Part shown: positions 48,270 through 60,230 of the stretch, in pieces
Layout: each line of letters begins with the position of its first letter
Numbering within the stretch: the first letter of the stretch is position 1
Assembly (NCBI RefSeq): GCF_036370855.1
Contig: NC_088105.1
Span: 11,661,619 to 11,725,618, forward strand
DNA: 64,000 nucleotides
Source: Dromaius novaehollandiae
Lineage: Eukaryota > Chordata > Aves > Casuariiformes > Dromaiidae
Direction: 5' to 3'
Translations under genes and position numbers: made by a program
The notes under the pieces: generated by a model
Seen by the model: the letters and a program-made list of their open reading frames with translations, nothing else
Databases searched by the model: none
Told to the model about the DNA's origin: nothing

Positions 48270-48830
48270 CTGCTTTGAAATAATGCAGCACAAACTGCTC
48301 GCAAACTCATTTATTATTTTCTATAAAGGCTCCCCCACCCCCCTTTTTTTCTTGTTTTTTAAGACTCTGTCAAATTGTACTTCTTAAGATTCATGGTGGA
48401 TCTCTTTCGCCTGACTCTATTACCCAATTTAAATACACAACAGCAAGAGAGGTTGAATGCCACTGTGTTAACACAGTGCTAGAGACCTCTGTGAGGTTGT
48501 TTGTTAAAAGCAAATTGTACCTGTTAAGGGGCTGGGAAGGGGAGCACAGCTGCTGTTAACTGCTTTACCAAATTGACTCTGACTCATTCGTTTCAAATGA
48601 AAATTGAAATGCTTTTGACTTCTTTTTCTTCTTTTTTTTTTTATCCTTCCAGTGGCAAATTTGCTTTACTTAACGCTAAGTGGGGATCATTTCTTGTGAT
48701 TACTGAAAAATGCATCATAACTTTTGATTACGCTGCTATTAAGGATGCAGAATGGCAATTGCTGCTGCTCACAGAGAGGGAGAGAGAGGAAATGCTGCTG
48801 GAAGAGCTGGTGTAACCCTTTGCTATGCCG
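48270..48830. promoter_or_regulatory. Candidate conserved noncoding element
   Basis: Two motif-dense parts: about 48280-48330 (AATAATGCAGC, CTCATTTATTATTTTC) and about 48480-48830 (GTTTGTTAAAAGCAAATTG, TTTGATTACGCTGCTATTAA, CAGAATGGCAATTGCTGCTG). They are separated by a T-rich stretch. Texture is like known vertebrate noncoding elements; no direct proof. Confidence 0.3.
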
Positions 48831-51178
48831 AATGCTGCAGCAAAGGTGTCGCTGCTGTAAGTCTGGGGTCACAGGCTCGCGAGGCAGAATCTAGGGGGCA
48901 AATTCAGGCTGGAGGAAAGCAAGAATGAACACTGCAGAGGGACAAAGTGTTTTCTCAAACTGCGTGGGAAGGGCTGGCGCCTCACTAAACTATGCCCCCT
49001 TCTCTGCAGTTTGCTATTTGCATGGACTAGAAATCATCTCTTTAAATGGAAGCACCTTGGGAAAGCGAGCTGTTGGTTGGAAGAACGGAATATTAACTGC
49101 ACTGAAGAGGGAGCATCCCTCATAGCAGGACAAAGGACCCAGGTCCCAGATTGTAAAGACCTCTCTGTGGGTTAGAAGTTTATGGCAGAGAGGTCCTGTT
49201 TTTATAGCAGGGGGATGAGGAGAAAGGTGCAGACAGCATGGGAGGGAGATGCCTAGGCTCAAAGAGGAAGATGCAGGCAGGAGAGGGATCATGAAGTGCT
49301 CAAGCACATTGCTTCCAGTGCTGGGGAAACTGAGGCAGGGAGAAGAAGGCATGTGTGTGGATCGTTTTACATAGCTTTGTATTTTTCATGCAGGGATTTC
49401 CTGTGTGTACGGACTCCACTGCCTGCTCTGCCAGGGGGATCATTTGACCTCCCGTGTCCCTGAAGATTCAGAGGCTGAGTAATTGGAGCAGAGGGAGATG
49501 AGGTATGTGAAATGCTGTGTGTGGGGACAGGTCGTCCCAGGCTCTGGGGGCAGCTGGGCTCCTGAGCTATGGTAAAGGCCTGAGCTCAAAACAGGTGCCA
49601 GAGAAGCTGATGAGAATATTGGAGGGCAAGACCCACTTGGGTGGGGAAAACACTCAAGGCCAATGTAGAGAGCTCCAGCTTAGGAAAGGTGTGATAATGT
49701 TTTACCCTTGCTCCTCAGGACTGGTCACACCCAGCACTTGTTGGATTTCTGTCTCACCAAGAGGTGCTCAGCTTGCTTTAATGTCAGAAGATGAGTAAAG
49801 TACCCAGGTTTCCCCTTGCTGAGTTTCAGTTCAGTTGTGTGCAGCGGGACTGATGTTGGTGTGCATCTTAGATGTGTAGGGAATCTGGTAGGGTGGGCTA
49901 CAAACAGTGTGCAAGGATTGTTATGAAGAGGTGCACAGGATTTGAGCAGTTACCTGACTTGGAGTTAAGGAAAGCAGGGAAAATAGTGATTTTGCACTGC
50001 TGATAACTTATCAGGGGGCCAGCTTGCAGTGAGGTGGGGAACGCTGGTGAACAACCACTTAGACACTTGCTCCTTTGTGGCTCCTTCCCAAGGGGTCCTG
50101 CTTCACTGTTTTTCCTGTCCCTTTTGTAGTTTTCCCAGGGCATTGCCTGCCCTCTGTGGCTGCTTTAGCCCTTGTTCTTCCCTGGTAACTACATTTCCCA
50201 GAGTTCCTGTCCTTAAAGGACCAAATTGCTGTAATGGGCTTTGCTGAACTGCCTCAGAATAGACCTGACAAGGACAAGAAATGTTAGAAGGGAGGCTGCA
50301 CGTAATTAACTATCAAATATAGAAAAGCAACCACAGAGGGCAACATTTGCAACCTGTTTGGAAGATGAGGCTTCCTTAAGGATAAAGAAAACCATTTCTT
50401 CTTGCTTTAGTCCTGCTTGTTGCTTTGGGGAATACTGTGGCCAGCTGCAAACAGCTGGCTCTCCTTCCTGCCTTGAAACAGCAGAGTTGGCAAAAGGAGT
50501 GAGAGCATCCAGTGAATCAGCTATGGCCCAGGAATTAGCTATGCTGTTCTTGTAAGTGAGCACTGTTCTAGGCTCTCACCAGACTCAGGAAGATGCTTCT
50601 GCCCCAGCTATGCTTACCTATAATTCCTTTATAAAACAAGGGCAGTGACTTGCCAGTATCCCAAGGCTGCAAAGGTTAAAGATGTATCAAGGACAGAAAT
50701 ATGAAGAATGATCTTTAGAGATCAGGCTGTAGAGCTAAAAGGAGGAAATGGCACTGGTTGTCTCACTGGTGCTGATAGCTGCTACCTCCATGGAGAACTC
50801 TGATTTCTGCTTTGTCTTTTCTCCCTCTCTGTGCACTAAACTGAGCTAGACTGCAAACAGACTTGGTTGGTCTATCCAGTAAAATCTGGTTAAAGGAACA
50901 GACCTGCTTAGAAAACACTGGCAGCTGTGTTAATTTGATTTCTTGGCTATAAAGCTCTCAAGGGATTATACCTTTACCAGGTCACTACCAAGCCCATCTC
51001 CAGTTGGAGGGGATCTACAATAGTCCTTGCAGCCCACCCACCTGGCACCTCTAACACGGGCAAGTGGGAGATTGGCTTTGTCCTGGGAGGAGAGGGATTC
51101 TTGTGGCCAGAGGCCATGTGGTTTGGCAATACACCGAAGGTCACCCAATCTCAGCATTCCCCAAATCTATATATTTTT
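48831..51178. other. Unassigned sequence, nothing firm
   Basis: A segment 49395-49502 lies between a good acceptor (tttttcatgcag) and donor GAG|gtatgt. All three frames contain a stop, so it could only be a noncoding or terminal exon. Nothing else recognised. Confidence 0.45.
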
Positions 51179-51280
51179 TACATATATGTGTGTGTGTGTG
51201 TGTATATATATATGTGTGTGTATATATGTATATATATGTGTGTGTATATATATATGTGTATATATATATATATGTATATA
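51179..51280. repeat. Compound (TG)n/(TA)n microsatellite
   Basis: About 100 bp of alternating TG and TA blocks. Open frames of Y/I/C/V/H repeats here on both strands are artefacts. Alternating purine-pyrimidine sequence of this kind can adopt Z-DNA or cruciform forms. Confidence 0.95.
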
Positions 51281-51284
51281 GCTG

Positions 51285-51700
51285 GCAGCTGAGATAAAAG
51301 GGATATAATGAAAATGTAAACGAAAAACTTTACACCAGGCATGGCCTGACAGAGGGAAGATTGATATCCCATGATGCTTTGTCTTGATGAGACAATGAAA
51401 AATAACCACCACGGCAGCTGTGTCAATATCAGACTTGGTAATGCACCACTAGCTGTGGGTTTTTATTTAATCCGCTTTGCTTTAAGATGATAACGGTTGT
51501 TACTTTTCAATGCCTGTCTGTCAGCACCCTGGCATTGCAATATTCCTCCGCAGCTTTGCGAGCGGGTTTCATTTATTTTAAAATACCATTTCACACACTG
51601 CTGACTTTTAACAGTGTTCCATGTGAGTTTGGGAGATTGAATAGTGACAGAAACAACACTTTTTATGAGAATACAGAATATTAAAAATGGGGCACAATAT
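51285..51700. promoter_or_regulatory. Candidate conserved noncoding element
   Basis: About 400 bp of non-repetitive, motif-rich sequence right after the microsatellite. It includes GGCAGCTGTGTCAATATC, GGTAATGCACCACTAGC, TTATTTAATCCGC, GATAACGGTTGTTAC (MYB-like palindrome) and CATTTATTTTAAAATACC. It holds a few isolated CpGs in an AT-rich setting, often seen in constrained elements. Confidence 0.37.
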
Positions 51701-52771
51701 ACAGATGGCAGTTTTCACTACAGCTTGTTTTTTTCTCCCCCAACCTGCTTCTGCTACTCAGCTTCCCACTGAATGCATTTGTAGTAACACCATAAATGTC
51801 ACTTTCACTGACTGCCTTTTGGCATTTTATTTAAATGGGAATTCGACTCTTGCTGCTGCCACTACTGCGTTGAGCTTGTGTTTTGCAGGAGCGCCACTGC
51901 ACACAGTCCTCTTGCACCCACTGCATTTTTGATCGACTCAGATCGGGGTGCTAAAATAGCAACCTCAACTGTACTGTATGCACATATGTGTGCATCTTTG
52001 GGGGGGAATGGGATGGCCATTGTAAGCCATCCAAATGTGGTTTCCACTTGGTGAAATACTTCTCTTTCTGCTTGGCTTCCCCAAGACTCTCGTCTTGCCA
52101 GCAAGATGCAGATCATTTGCTGCTGTAATAGTACCTGGAGGCAAATGATATCTGGAGTTAGTAGCCACTGTTTTTAGCTCCTGTGCCTCTTTTGGCTGCT
52201 TTCTGCCTAAAATCTGTCTGTTTGCTTTAGCTTGGCTGCTACGGGGCTGAAGAAGGGGACTGTGTCCCTTCCAAGTTTCCTGGTGCAAACAACACTAAGA
52301 GTTTCCTGCATTGGTGACACGGTCACACAGAAAATCCCTCTGTGGGCCTGGCTAGTGCTCCAATAATCATGTTGGTCTCAGGTTTGGTGTATGCAGAACT
52401 GTGATGGGTGACAGTCCTCAGCAGTCCTGAGCCCTCTCCTGTCACAAGGCTGGAGGCAACTGTTGTTCTGTGAATGCTTTCTTGGGGGGCTCTATGGTCT
52501 GACAAACAGGGAAGGAGATAAACTGAGGACTTGCTTTGATTTGCCTTCCAAAACAATTGTGTGCCAGGGCAGTTGGAGATGTCTAGCTGATGACCTCCCA
52601 GACCATCTCTCCACTTGGGAACAGACATTTCTTTGGCTTTTTATTTCCTTAGTGGCCCATGGGGGTGGAGAGTGTCACCGGCTGTTTGTGTTCTGGAGGC
52701 TATGAGTCAGTTTGCTGACCAGAAATGTCTCTGCTCTCCCCCTTTCCAGCTGAACACCAGTCTTTGGAGCC
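51701..52771. other. Unassigned sequence, nothing recognised
   Basis: Minus-strand frames at 51965-52288 and 52323-52628 have no family likeness or splice context. Confidence 0.5.
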
Positions 52772-52949
52772 ATGATTTTGTAAATGGAGGTGGACCTGCT
52801 TAGTAACACTTTGCCCAGTGTTGGGCAACATCCTATGAGCACAGTTTGTTAGGCACGGGGATGATTTTGTAAATGGAGGTGGACCTGCTTAGTAACACTT
52901 TGCCCAGTGTTGGGCAACATCCTATGAGCACAGTTTGTTAGGCACGGGG
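52772..52949. repeat. Perfect 89-bp tandem duplication
   Basis: 52772-52860 and 52861-52949 are identical at every base. The unit starts atgattttgtaaatgg and ends ggcacgggg. The unit is unique sequence, not a microsatellite, and 89 is not a multiple of three. Identity implies a very recent event, or an assembly error. Confidence 0.97.
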
Positions 52950-55120
52950 AGGAAAAGCTAAAGTAATCGTATCCTTGTGAGACTTGTTCCTGTTCCCACT
53001 ACCTATAGCCCTATTAATTGTCTACCCTTTTTGATAACTCACTATGCTTTCCAAGCACCGTTGAGGGATCAGATATGCCTCGTTACATCTTCATGGTAGC
53101 TTCAGTCATGTGTGTCTCAATAGAACAGTATCTGACCATGGCACTGTCCCAGTGTCCATCCAGGGAGTGTCTCTGCAGTGCTCACTGAGCTGCCCAATGG
53201 TCTCTTTTACATGCCTACAGAGCTTGGAGGGGACCTTCTTACACCCTACAGCTGAGGTGAGTGAGGAGAAAAGCACTGAAATAACTTGGCCATGGTCACA
53301 AAAAATTAACAGGAAACATAACAAGAGAACTCAGACTTTCATCTTACGAGGTTTTGCCTCTCCCTTATCTTGCTGATGTTGGGAAGTTATTGTGGTGATG
53401 AGCAGAGGAGTATGTAACGGGGTGGTAGAAGCCTTTCCTTTAAACCCTGTTCCTTGATTTCTGACTGTTAGTACATTTATCTCATGTGTCTGGAGGGGTA
53501 AGTCCTAGATGTCCTCATCATCTTCTGATGCTTCAAGACACCAAAACACTTTGGAAGGCATCTAATTGCCCAGTTCCTCCTGTTCTTCACATACTTTTGG
53601 AAATGTCTAGTTCTGTACGCAGCTGGGCTGGAACAGTCTTGCTGAGGTTGTACAAGATGTGAGGAATTGCTGTTGGGGTCTCAGTTTGGGACCCTGGCAC
53701 AGCAGAGAGATGCTGTCAGTGAAATTTGGCGATTATTCGGTCGGTCACAAATTGAAGCCTAGTGATCTGGTCAGTTTTGTTTAACCAATCACTGATTTGC
53801 TCTACAGAGGAGCTAGGTGGGCCCTTTTTCTCTCAAAGCCAAAATTTTGCTCTGAGACTGGAAAAGATGGAATAAAAGGTGAGGAGAGGGAGAGAAGGAC
53901 AGAAAAATGGTTTTATTTGAAAACAAAAATGTTTATTTTACTTAATGTGGGAAAGAAGATAATTTCAAAAAAATTTTTTTGTGTTTATTTGAAATTTTGA
54001 GGGAAGGACAGGTTGCAAGGAAGTATTTTGTTCTGCTTCCTACCCATATATACCCTGTAGAGGACATGGAAGTCACCAAATGCTTCATAAAGACCTTTTG
54101 GTGATTTAAAAAATAATAGCTGTAGGATTATTATTTTTCCCTCTGTAAAATCCTTTTGTTTTAACCTGTGTGCTGGACGTTCATTGTACAGATCTGCGGG
54201 GATATTATATAAAATATAATGACCTGAAGGAATATTGTTCCCTCCCCCCTGCAATATTTTTGCTGTTACAGATTCTGTTATTGCAGGACTAAGTGCACCT
54301 ACATGTCTTGAACCCTTCTGGTAGGCTGGAAATTTGTCCTTTTCTTTTCCATTGGGACAAAGCTGCTATTTCTGGCTTGTAAGTTGCAATGGCATCAGAC
54401 TCACAAGTGGTGATATTTTAATGTACTAAAAGCTGTTTTCCAGAGCAGGCTGAATCTTCTCCCCTCCTGGCCCCGAGGGAGTGCATAGCAGGGGGTGGGA
54501 GGAGCAGGATGAGCCATTACTGAGCAGGTTGACTTTTTAAAGAAACTGAGAGCTGTTTGAAAATGCTCCTACATGTGCAATGTTCCAGGCAATCCTGGGA
54601 GATGGATGAGCAGGGAGAGTGCAGGTGAGGCAGGCAGAGGCACATGAGAAAATGTTGCTTTCATGTCTCTGTCCTAACAGGAATAATTTCCACATAAATA
54701 GCACCTATCTGTTATTTAACACTTGAATCATCAAAGTGTCTATCATGTTGGGGTTCTGCTGTTATAGATGCTCTAGAAATGCAAATCTGCATGAACAGAG
54801 AAAAGTGGGGATGGTTTATGACCCCTGTTTTAGGGCAAGGAGATGGTGCAGGTGACTTTCTTAGAGCCCTTACAGCCCCATCATCTATTTACCATCTATC
54901 ATGACTCTTTCCTGTTGTAAAAAGTTTATCATCTATTTCAGCATGTAGGAGCTTGGTGCACACAAATCTGGTCAATGATCTAGCTGACAAGAGCTAACTT
55001 AGGGAAGGAGCAAAACTAAACTTTCCTGCTGGTATCTAACTCAAATTCCTCAGATACAGTTTTGTATATGTTGGCACTGTGTAAGGCAATAGGAATGCTC
55101 TGTTTGCATGATCTATCTGG
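52950..55120. other. Unassigned sequence
   Basis: A 34-nt segment 54287-54320 (acceptor gattctgttattgcag, donor CTG|gtaggc) has one open frame, phase 1 in and 2 out. That would join in phase to the putative exon at 58002 through a Cys codon; support is thin. A self-complementary AATTTCAAA/TTTGAAATT hairpin lies at about 53960-53998. No repeat identified. Confidence 0.4.
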
Positions 55121-55152
55121 AAGAAGAAGAAGAAGAAGAAGAAAAAAAAAAA
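55121..55152. repeat. (AAG)n microsatellite with A tail
   Basis: Seven tandem AAG units followed by a run of A. Confidence 0.9.
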
Positions 55153-55679
55153 GGAGTATACCTTTAACTTGATCCTTTTTGGGCTCTTGGAGCACAATGA
55201 GGCAAGGTGGATAACAGCCTTCGTTATAACACTGATGCCAGCTCTGGGTGTTATGACCCTCCTCTAGTATTTCCTAAAAAGATTGCTTTCCTGTCTCTTG
55301 GAGGCACAGTGTTTCCACAGTGCAAATGGTTGCCAATGTTAATTCAGCAGTTCCCAGCCTTACCTGGCATAGCTGTGCAAGGGGAGATCGCTGAGCTCCA
55401 ATATGCCGTGTGCTGTGGATGACATGATCCTCACAGCTCAGCAAGGTGTCTCCTTGATAAGAACAAGCAGAATTGAAATATCAGTGAGCTAATTAATCTG
55501 AGATAATGAAAGCAGGTTTCTTAATATCCCCCTCTTGCTACACATCTCATTTGTCCTCTGTGGGCCAGGGCAGTGACACTTCACGTGGAACAAATGGGGA
55601 AATGCACTGGGTAAGAGGATGTTGTTAAGGCTGGATGAATTATAGTGATTTGGGGTCATGGGTTACATCTGTGTCTCAG

Positions 55680-55861
55680 CCATGCACCTAAGGAATGTGC
55701 ATCTTTCTAGTGACAGGCAGCGTGTTTCACACAGTGTGGAAACCTCCCTCTTAGATCCCAAGGTGGCATCTGGGGAAGCAGAGAGGAGCACTGGACAAAA
55801 GGATTTCCTAGGACCAAGCGGAGGTGATGCTGTCATCTCCCAGTCTGAACTCTTTGCATTG
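55680..55861 (+). CDS. Weak putative exon (60 codons)
   Basis: 182 nt between gttacatctgtgtctcag and donor TTG|gtatgt, with one open frame from MHLRNVHLSSDRQRVSHSVE to VISQSELFAL. Phase 1 in and 0 out, so it cannot join directly to the exon at 58002. Low complexity is absent, but the peptide matches no family I know. It may equally be a noncoding exon or chance. Confidence 0.2.
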
Positions 55862-58001
55862 GTATGTTCAGCTTAAGTATGGTACTAGGAAGCCAGGGTT
55901 ACAGCGGCTTCCCTGCGTCTTGCAGATTAACAGGTTGCATACACTGTTTTGTTCTGCTTGTCACGTGAGGGCCATGTTTCATCTTTGAGGATGCATGTTC
56001 TCCTTGTAGGAGCTGTAGCAAGCTGTGGAGGGATTTTGTCCCTTTGCCTTATTTCTCCAACTGGAGACAGTTTTTAGTGCAGAACTATTGATATTTGAGT
56101 GGAGGGATCAGGATTTCTGAAAGAGGGTCTTGGCTTGCCTTCTTGCCATGACTGCTGGGTCTGTGGGTATAGGACAACCTTGACAAGCTTCATTAGGCAT
56201 TTCTGGTGCCTGTTTAAATGGACGTGATAAGTATGCCTTCTGCAGCATTCTGGCTGCCCAGTTACTTCTGCCTGTCCATCCCAGTACCTTTGGCATGGGG
56301 AGAATAGAGTCCCATATGTTGCTACTTTCCATAAATATTGTCCTAGACTGTTTAGAGGTCCCAAGCCAGATAGTGACAGTTTCAGTTTGGGTGGCAGCAG
56401 CAGGGATAGCCAGCAACCCCTGTGCACACAAAAGCTGCCTTCCCCTCCTGCTGGCATGCAGCAGTGCTGATGGACCCCAGTTTTGGGGGGGTTGGTGGGT
56501 ATTTCAGCTTTCCCTGCTGTTTCACTTCTCTCTCCCAGCAGAATATCTGTTCAGATGCTATGTCAGTTCCTCATTGCTTCCAAGGATTTAGGTTTGTTTC
56601 TCCACTAGGTGGGAGGAAGGACCCATTTGAAAAATAAAAGCTTTGCATTCTTAGCCTTATTTTAATGCTGTTGTCTTTGCAGTGTCTGAGCTGGCAGCTA
56701 GCTGTCTTTATGCCTGTGTTTTTTGTGTCCTGGGCAGATGGGTGTTGTGGCTTCTCTATTGCACCACCTAACCAAGCCATTTTTTGTTTTGTTCTCTTTA
56801 CACCGGTAGAAATACCTCATGCATGCAGCTGATCTGCTGTGTGCTACTAGGTATGGGACAGCTGGCTGCTCTGTAAGTTCATCCATACACCCTATTGAGA
56901 GACGCTTCTGCCTTCTCTGAGAGAAGATTTCATCCAAAGATCATCAGCAGCAGCCACCATCAGAGACAGCAGAAGGAAGCTGAGTAGGTCCCAGTTGCCT
57001 TTGTGTTGACAGCACGGTCTGCTCTATTGCCCTTGATCTCTACTGTGTGGCATTGATGTGGAGTCTTCTCAGAGTGTGAGTAAACTCTGCTTCTTTTAAA
57101 GATGATGATGGAACTCTTGTTGGCTGAGTTGGATGCAGAGTTAGGATCTCAGGGCAATAGACTTGAATGCAATTGGCCTCCATTAATTTAGGTGGTGAGG
57201 TAGTGCCTGGGGATTGATGGAGCGGTATGTGGGAAAAAAAGTCCCATGTGATTACTCGGAGCTGCATGGGGCCAGCAGGTCGGTTCAGTGCACCCATACA
57301 AGGGGTGGATCTAGGATGGGCTGTCATTCCTCTGTGACCTGTTCTGGGATTTCTGTGGCAGGAGATAGCAATTTCATTCCAAACTTAGAGCTGTGATTGC
57401 TAGTCTTCCATCTCCCTTCGCTGATGCCCCCCTAATTTTGCTTGGGCTATGTAGACTATAGGTGCCAAGTCCTGTGGGAGTGTGAGAGAGGTGTGAGGGT
57501 GAGCACTGAGTGAATTGTGGATGGTCAGAGGGAAATTGGAGGCGTGGGGCTGTTGCTGTGCATGGGTTGTGTTTGCCAGGTGAAAGAAACACAGTAAACT
57601 GCAACAGATCCCTAGCCATGAAGGGCTGGCAGACCACCTGTCCCGTACCATCCTCCCACCAGATCCCACTCCTGAACGTCTCGTAACAAACTTCACACTG
57701 ACCATCACAGCTACAATATGTGAACAAAGACAACAGGGCAGAAAAGGGAAATCTAAGGCCCCTGCAACAGGTCTGAGCCATGCATGCGGGAATAATAGTT
57801 TTCTCTGTGGAGCATTAATCAGCCTTGGGAGTTTCGAGCACTTTCCTCTTTTGTTGCAATACTATTACTATTATGAATACTGATATAGAGGCATAGTAAC
57901 TCTTTCCTGGCAGTTACTGTTTCTGAGGCTATTAAGCTTGCAGATGGACCTGTCTTTGTCCACGTTAGCACCTAATCTTTCACATGACGGTATCTTTACA
58001 G
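55862..58001. other. Unassigned sequence
   Basis: Good acceptors occur at 56682 (gctgttgtctttgcag) and 57011 (cctttgtgttgacag) but without matching coding exons. Minus-strand frames of 127 and 135 codons (56074-56457, 57374-57781) are unrecognised. The last 200 bases before 58002 are AT-rich and motif-dense. Confidence 0.45.
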
Positions 58002-58097
58002 CTACACCTATGTGGAGTTTGAGTCAAAATCAGATTCACTTTCTGTTAAAACTGAAGATTTGAAGAATTACACTGTATCAGAGTTGGGAGATTTTTG
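58002..58097 (+). CDS. Putative penultimate coding exon E of an unrecognised gene
   Basis: 96 nt between acceptor ggtatctttacag and donor TTTTTG|gtaaga. Only one frame is open: YTYVEFESKSDSLSVKTEDL, then KNYTVSELGDF. Phase 2 in and 2 out. The two trailing bases TG plus the first G of 59600 make Trp, so the reading continues GDF-W-ENVKKC. The peptide is acidic and soluble-looking, with ordinary codon choice. I do not recognise the family. No gene is annotated at the equivalent place in mammals as far as I know, so it would be a gene lost or unannotated there. Confidence 0.38.
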
Positions 58098-58183
58098 GTA
58101 AGAGGAAGGAGATGTGGATACAAAATGTCAGCATTAAATCTTTGTCAGAGGATCTTAAGAAGGATAATGTCTTGCTATGTTAA

Positions 58184-59599
58184 AAAAAAACAAAAATAAT
58201 TTACATGAAACCAAGTGATACACGGTTTTGAATATGCTGAAATCTTCCTTGGGTAATGGGCTACTTGTTCAGATGTTATCTTTTAAGTTCGTTAGCCTTG
58301 CTCCACCCTCCCCGTGGTATTTTTATATATATATTATAAGACACTACATGCATTATATTTCTAATCCTATATTTGAAAATATTGGCTAGGACAGTTTTAG
58401 TTACCTCTGTATTATCTCTTGCTTGAGATCTGAGTATTAATATGATTTGGAGGATGAAATACAGGTTCACATATTTTCCATGCTGCTCACTGTAGAGCTA
58501 GGAAATTACTAACTTGACACCTTCCGTTTGTCTCTGTTTTCAGTTATGTGTGATGTTCCCTGCCAAAAGGGGGTGAGTTATAGATGGGAGCTGTTGGGGT
58601 TTTAATCTTTGGTGCTGCATGCTGTAGGCAGAGTTTTTAGAGGGCTCCAATTCTCTACTTCTGATGAGAGTTTTGCTGTTGAAGTGGGGTTGTGCCAGAG
58701 AAATACATCCCTTGGCATTCCTTGGGCCTCTAAGTCCCTCTCTCTTTCCCATTCTCGCTCATGCGCTCTCTCTCCCCCTATTTCCCCTTCTTGCTGTTTT
58801 TAGAGGCCCATGGTGCTTTGTTTTCCCCCCACTTCCCTCCACCCCAAATAGCCTGCTGGAAGTCGCAGCGTTGCTGCTGGATGGAAATGTCTGTGCGTTT
58901 GCAGCATCCGTGTGCAGAACTGTGGGGATGTGTAGCAGGGATGGCACTGGGAGGGCATGAAGCAGTGGAAGATTGCAACCACTTCCTGAGTGTGAATAAT
59001 TCTTCCCCCTTTGTGATTTCTTTTTCTAGCTTGATTATGTTCAGACAACTTAAAAAAAAAAAAAAAAAAAAAATCTCCTAAAATGCTGTTTTGTCTTCCA
59101 TTTGATCTCTTTATCAGTGAGGAATCCTGTTTTTTCTCACTGTGTTTTTGTTCTCTATTTTAATTTCTATTAATATGAAAAACTTCAAAAAGAAAGGACC
59201 TTGCTACACTGTTTAATTTCTTATATGCTTCTAATTGTATTAAAAGACAACTTGCAAAATATTGTGGGAAAATACCCTAATATTTCCTAGTTATGCTATA
59301 TCTATCTTTTCCTGTGGTGACCCTCTGACCAAATAATATCCTCAGCCATTTAGATATCCTCATTATAACCATTAGGTTAAGTACAGAGCACAAAATGTAT
59401 AAAATATGTTCCAACTTTCTAATCATAATGGACAGTTCAGATTGCTATTCTCTTTTTTATTACCAGCAATTCAGTTTCTTGGATGAGATAGTTAATTCGT
59501 TCTTTATTGTCTGTTGCTTCAGCAAAGGCTCTATTTTTCCCTTTACTTTCTGTGAAAACCTCATTTCTTCTATCTGTTTAGTACTTTTTTTTTTGGTAG
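58184..59599. other. Intron-like sequence between putative exons
   Basis: AT-rich with A22 at 59052-59073 and no recognised element. A GC-richer patch at 58700-58960 gives spurious overlapping frames. Confidence 0.45.
59052..59073. repeat. A22 homopolymer
   Basis: Run of about 22 A. Confidence 0.9.
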
Positions 59600-59738
59600 G
59601 GAAAATGTGAAGAAATGTACACAATGCATGTTTTTTGATGAAGAGTTTGATCTAAAACCATTTTTCCACTCTGATGAAAAAACGCAGGGAGAAATCCTGA
59701 CCAGAAAGTGTCTAAACAAATCTTACGGCTGCAACTGA
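59600..59738 (+). CDS. Putative terminal coding exon F of an unrecognised gene
   Basis: It follows a T-rich acceptor (ttttttttttggtag). The first G completes Trp with exon 58002-58097, then ENVKKCTQCMFFDEEFDLKP, FFHSDEKTQGEILTRKCLNK and SYGCN, with TGA at 59736-59738. Notable are a CxxC pair, an acidic FDEEFD stretch and two more Cys near the end, suggesting a compact disulfide or metal-binding tail (inference). An AATAAA at 59806 lies 68 nt after the stop, as expected for a last exon. A donor-like AAG|gtaagg at 59767 lies in the would-be 3' UTR. Family unknown. Confidence 0.4.
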
Positions 59739-59805
59739 CTTCTAAGTCATGACCCCAAGTCCTAAGGTAAGGAGAAGGGCTATTCCTTCTTGGTTGTCTG
59801 GTGGA

Positions 59806-59811
59806 ATAAAA
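59806..59811 (+). promoter_or_regulatory. Poly(A) signal AATAAA after putative exon F
   Basis: Canonical hexamer 68 nt past the putative stop, followed by T/G-containing sequence (ttatttgcatgctggtttc). Confidence 0.4.
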
Positions 59812-60205
59812 TATAAGTAAAATTCCATTCGAGCATTTATTTGCATGCTGGTTTCAAAGACTTCACAGCCACAAAGGTTGGAAACTCATAATTATATAAT
59901 TTAATTATTCTTTAGCACAGTTGTTGTGATTCTCATCTGATCACTTGCCATCTGAAGTTGAAAAAAAGCTCCTGAAGTATTCTAAGACAAGAAAATTATG
60001 AGGGTTTAGCAATGTTACCTTAAACACCTGGCCTTTATCTTTTGGAAGTGCTGGGAAACTGTTATTTCATGGATTTGGCCTGGAGGGCTGGAAGACTGAG
60101 GGGGCTGAGACATTTGTATGTATGGAGTAATTGCAAAGCAAGCTGCTTCATACGAAAATATGAAATACAGGATGATACTGGTGAGTTAGCTGTGGAGTAT
60201 TGCCT

Positions 60206-60230
60206 GTTGGTTGTCTTACAGACAACCAAC
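60206..60230. repeat. Perfect 10-bp hairpin, 5-nt loop
   Basis: GTTGGTTGTC and GACAACCAAC are exact reverse complements around the loop ttaca. Too short for a precursor miRNA by itself. Confidence 0.65.

Noticed and set aside
51027..51426. Y/I/C/V/H-rich frames on both strands
   Set aside because: Translation of the TG/TA microsatellite.
57374..57781. 135-codon minus-strand frame
   Set aside because: No family likeness and no promoter or splice support; overlapped by another minus-strand frame.
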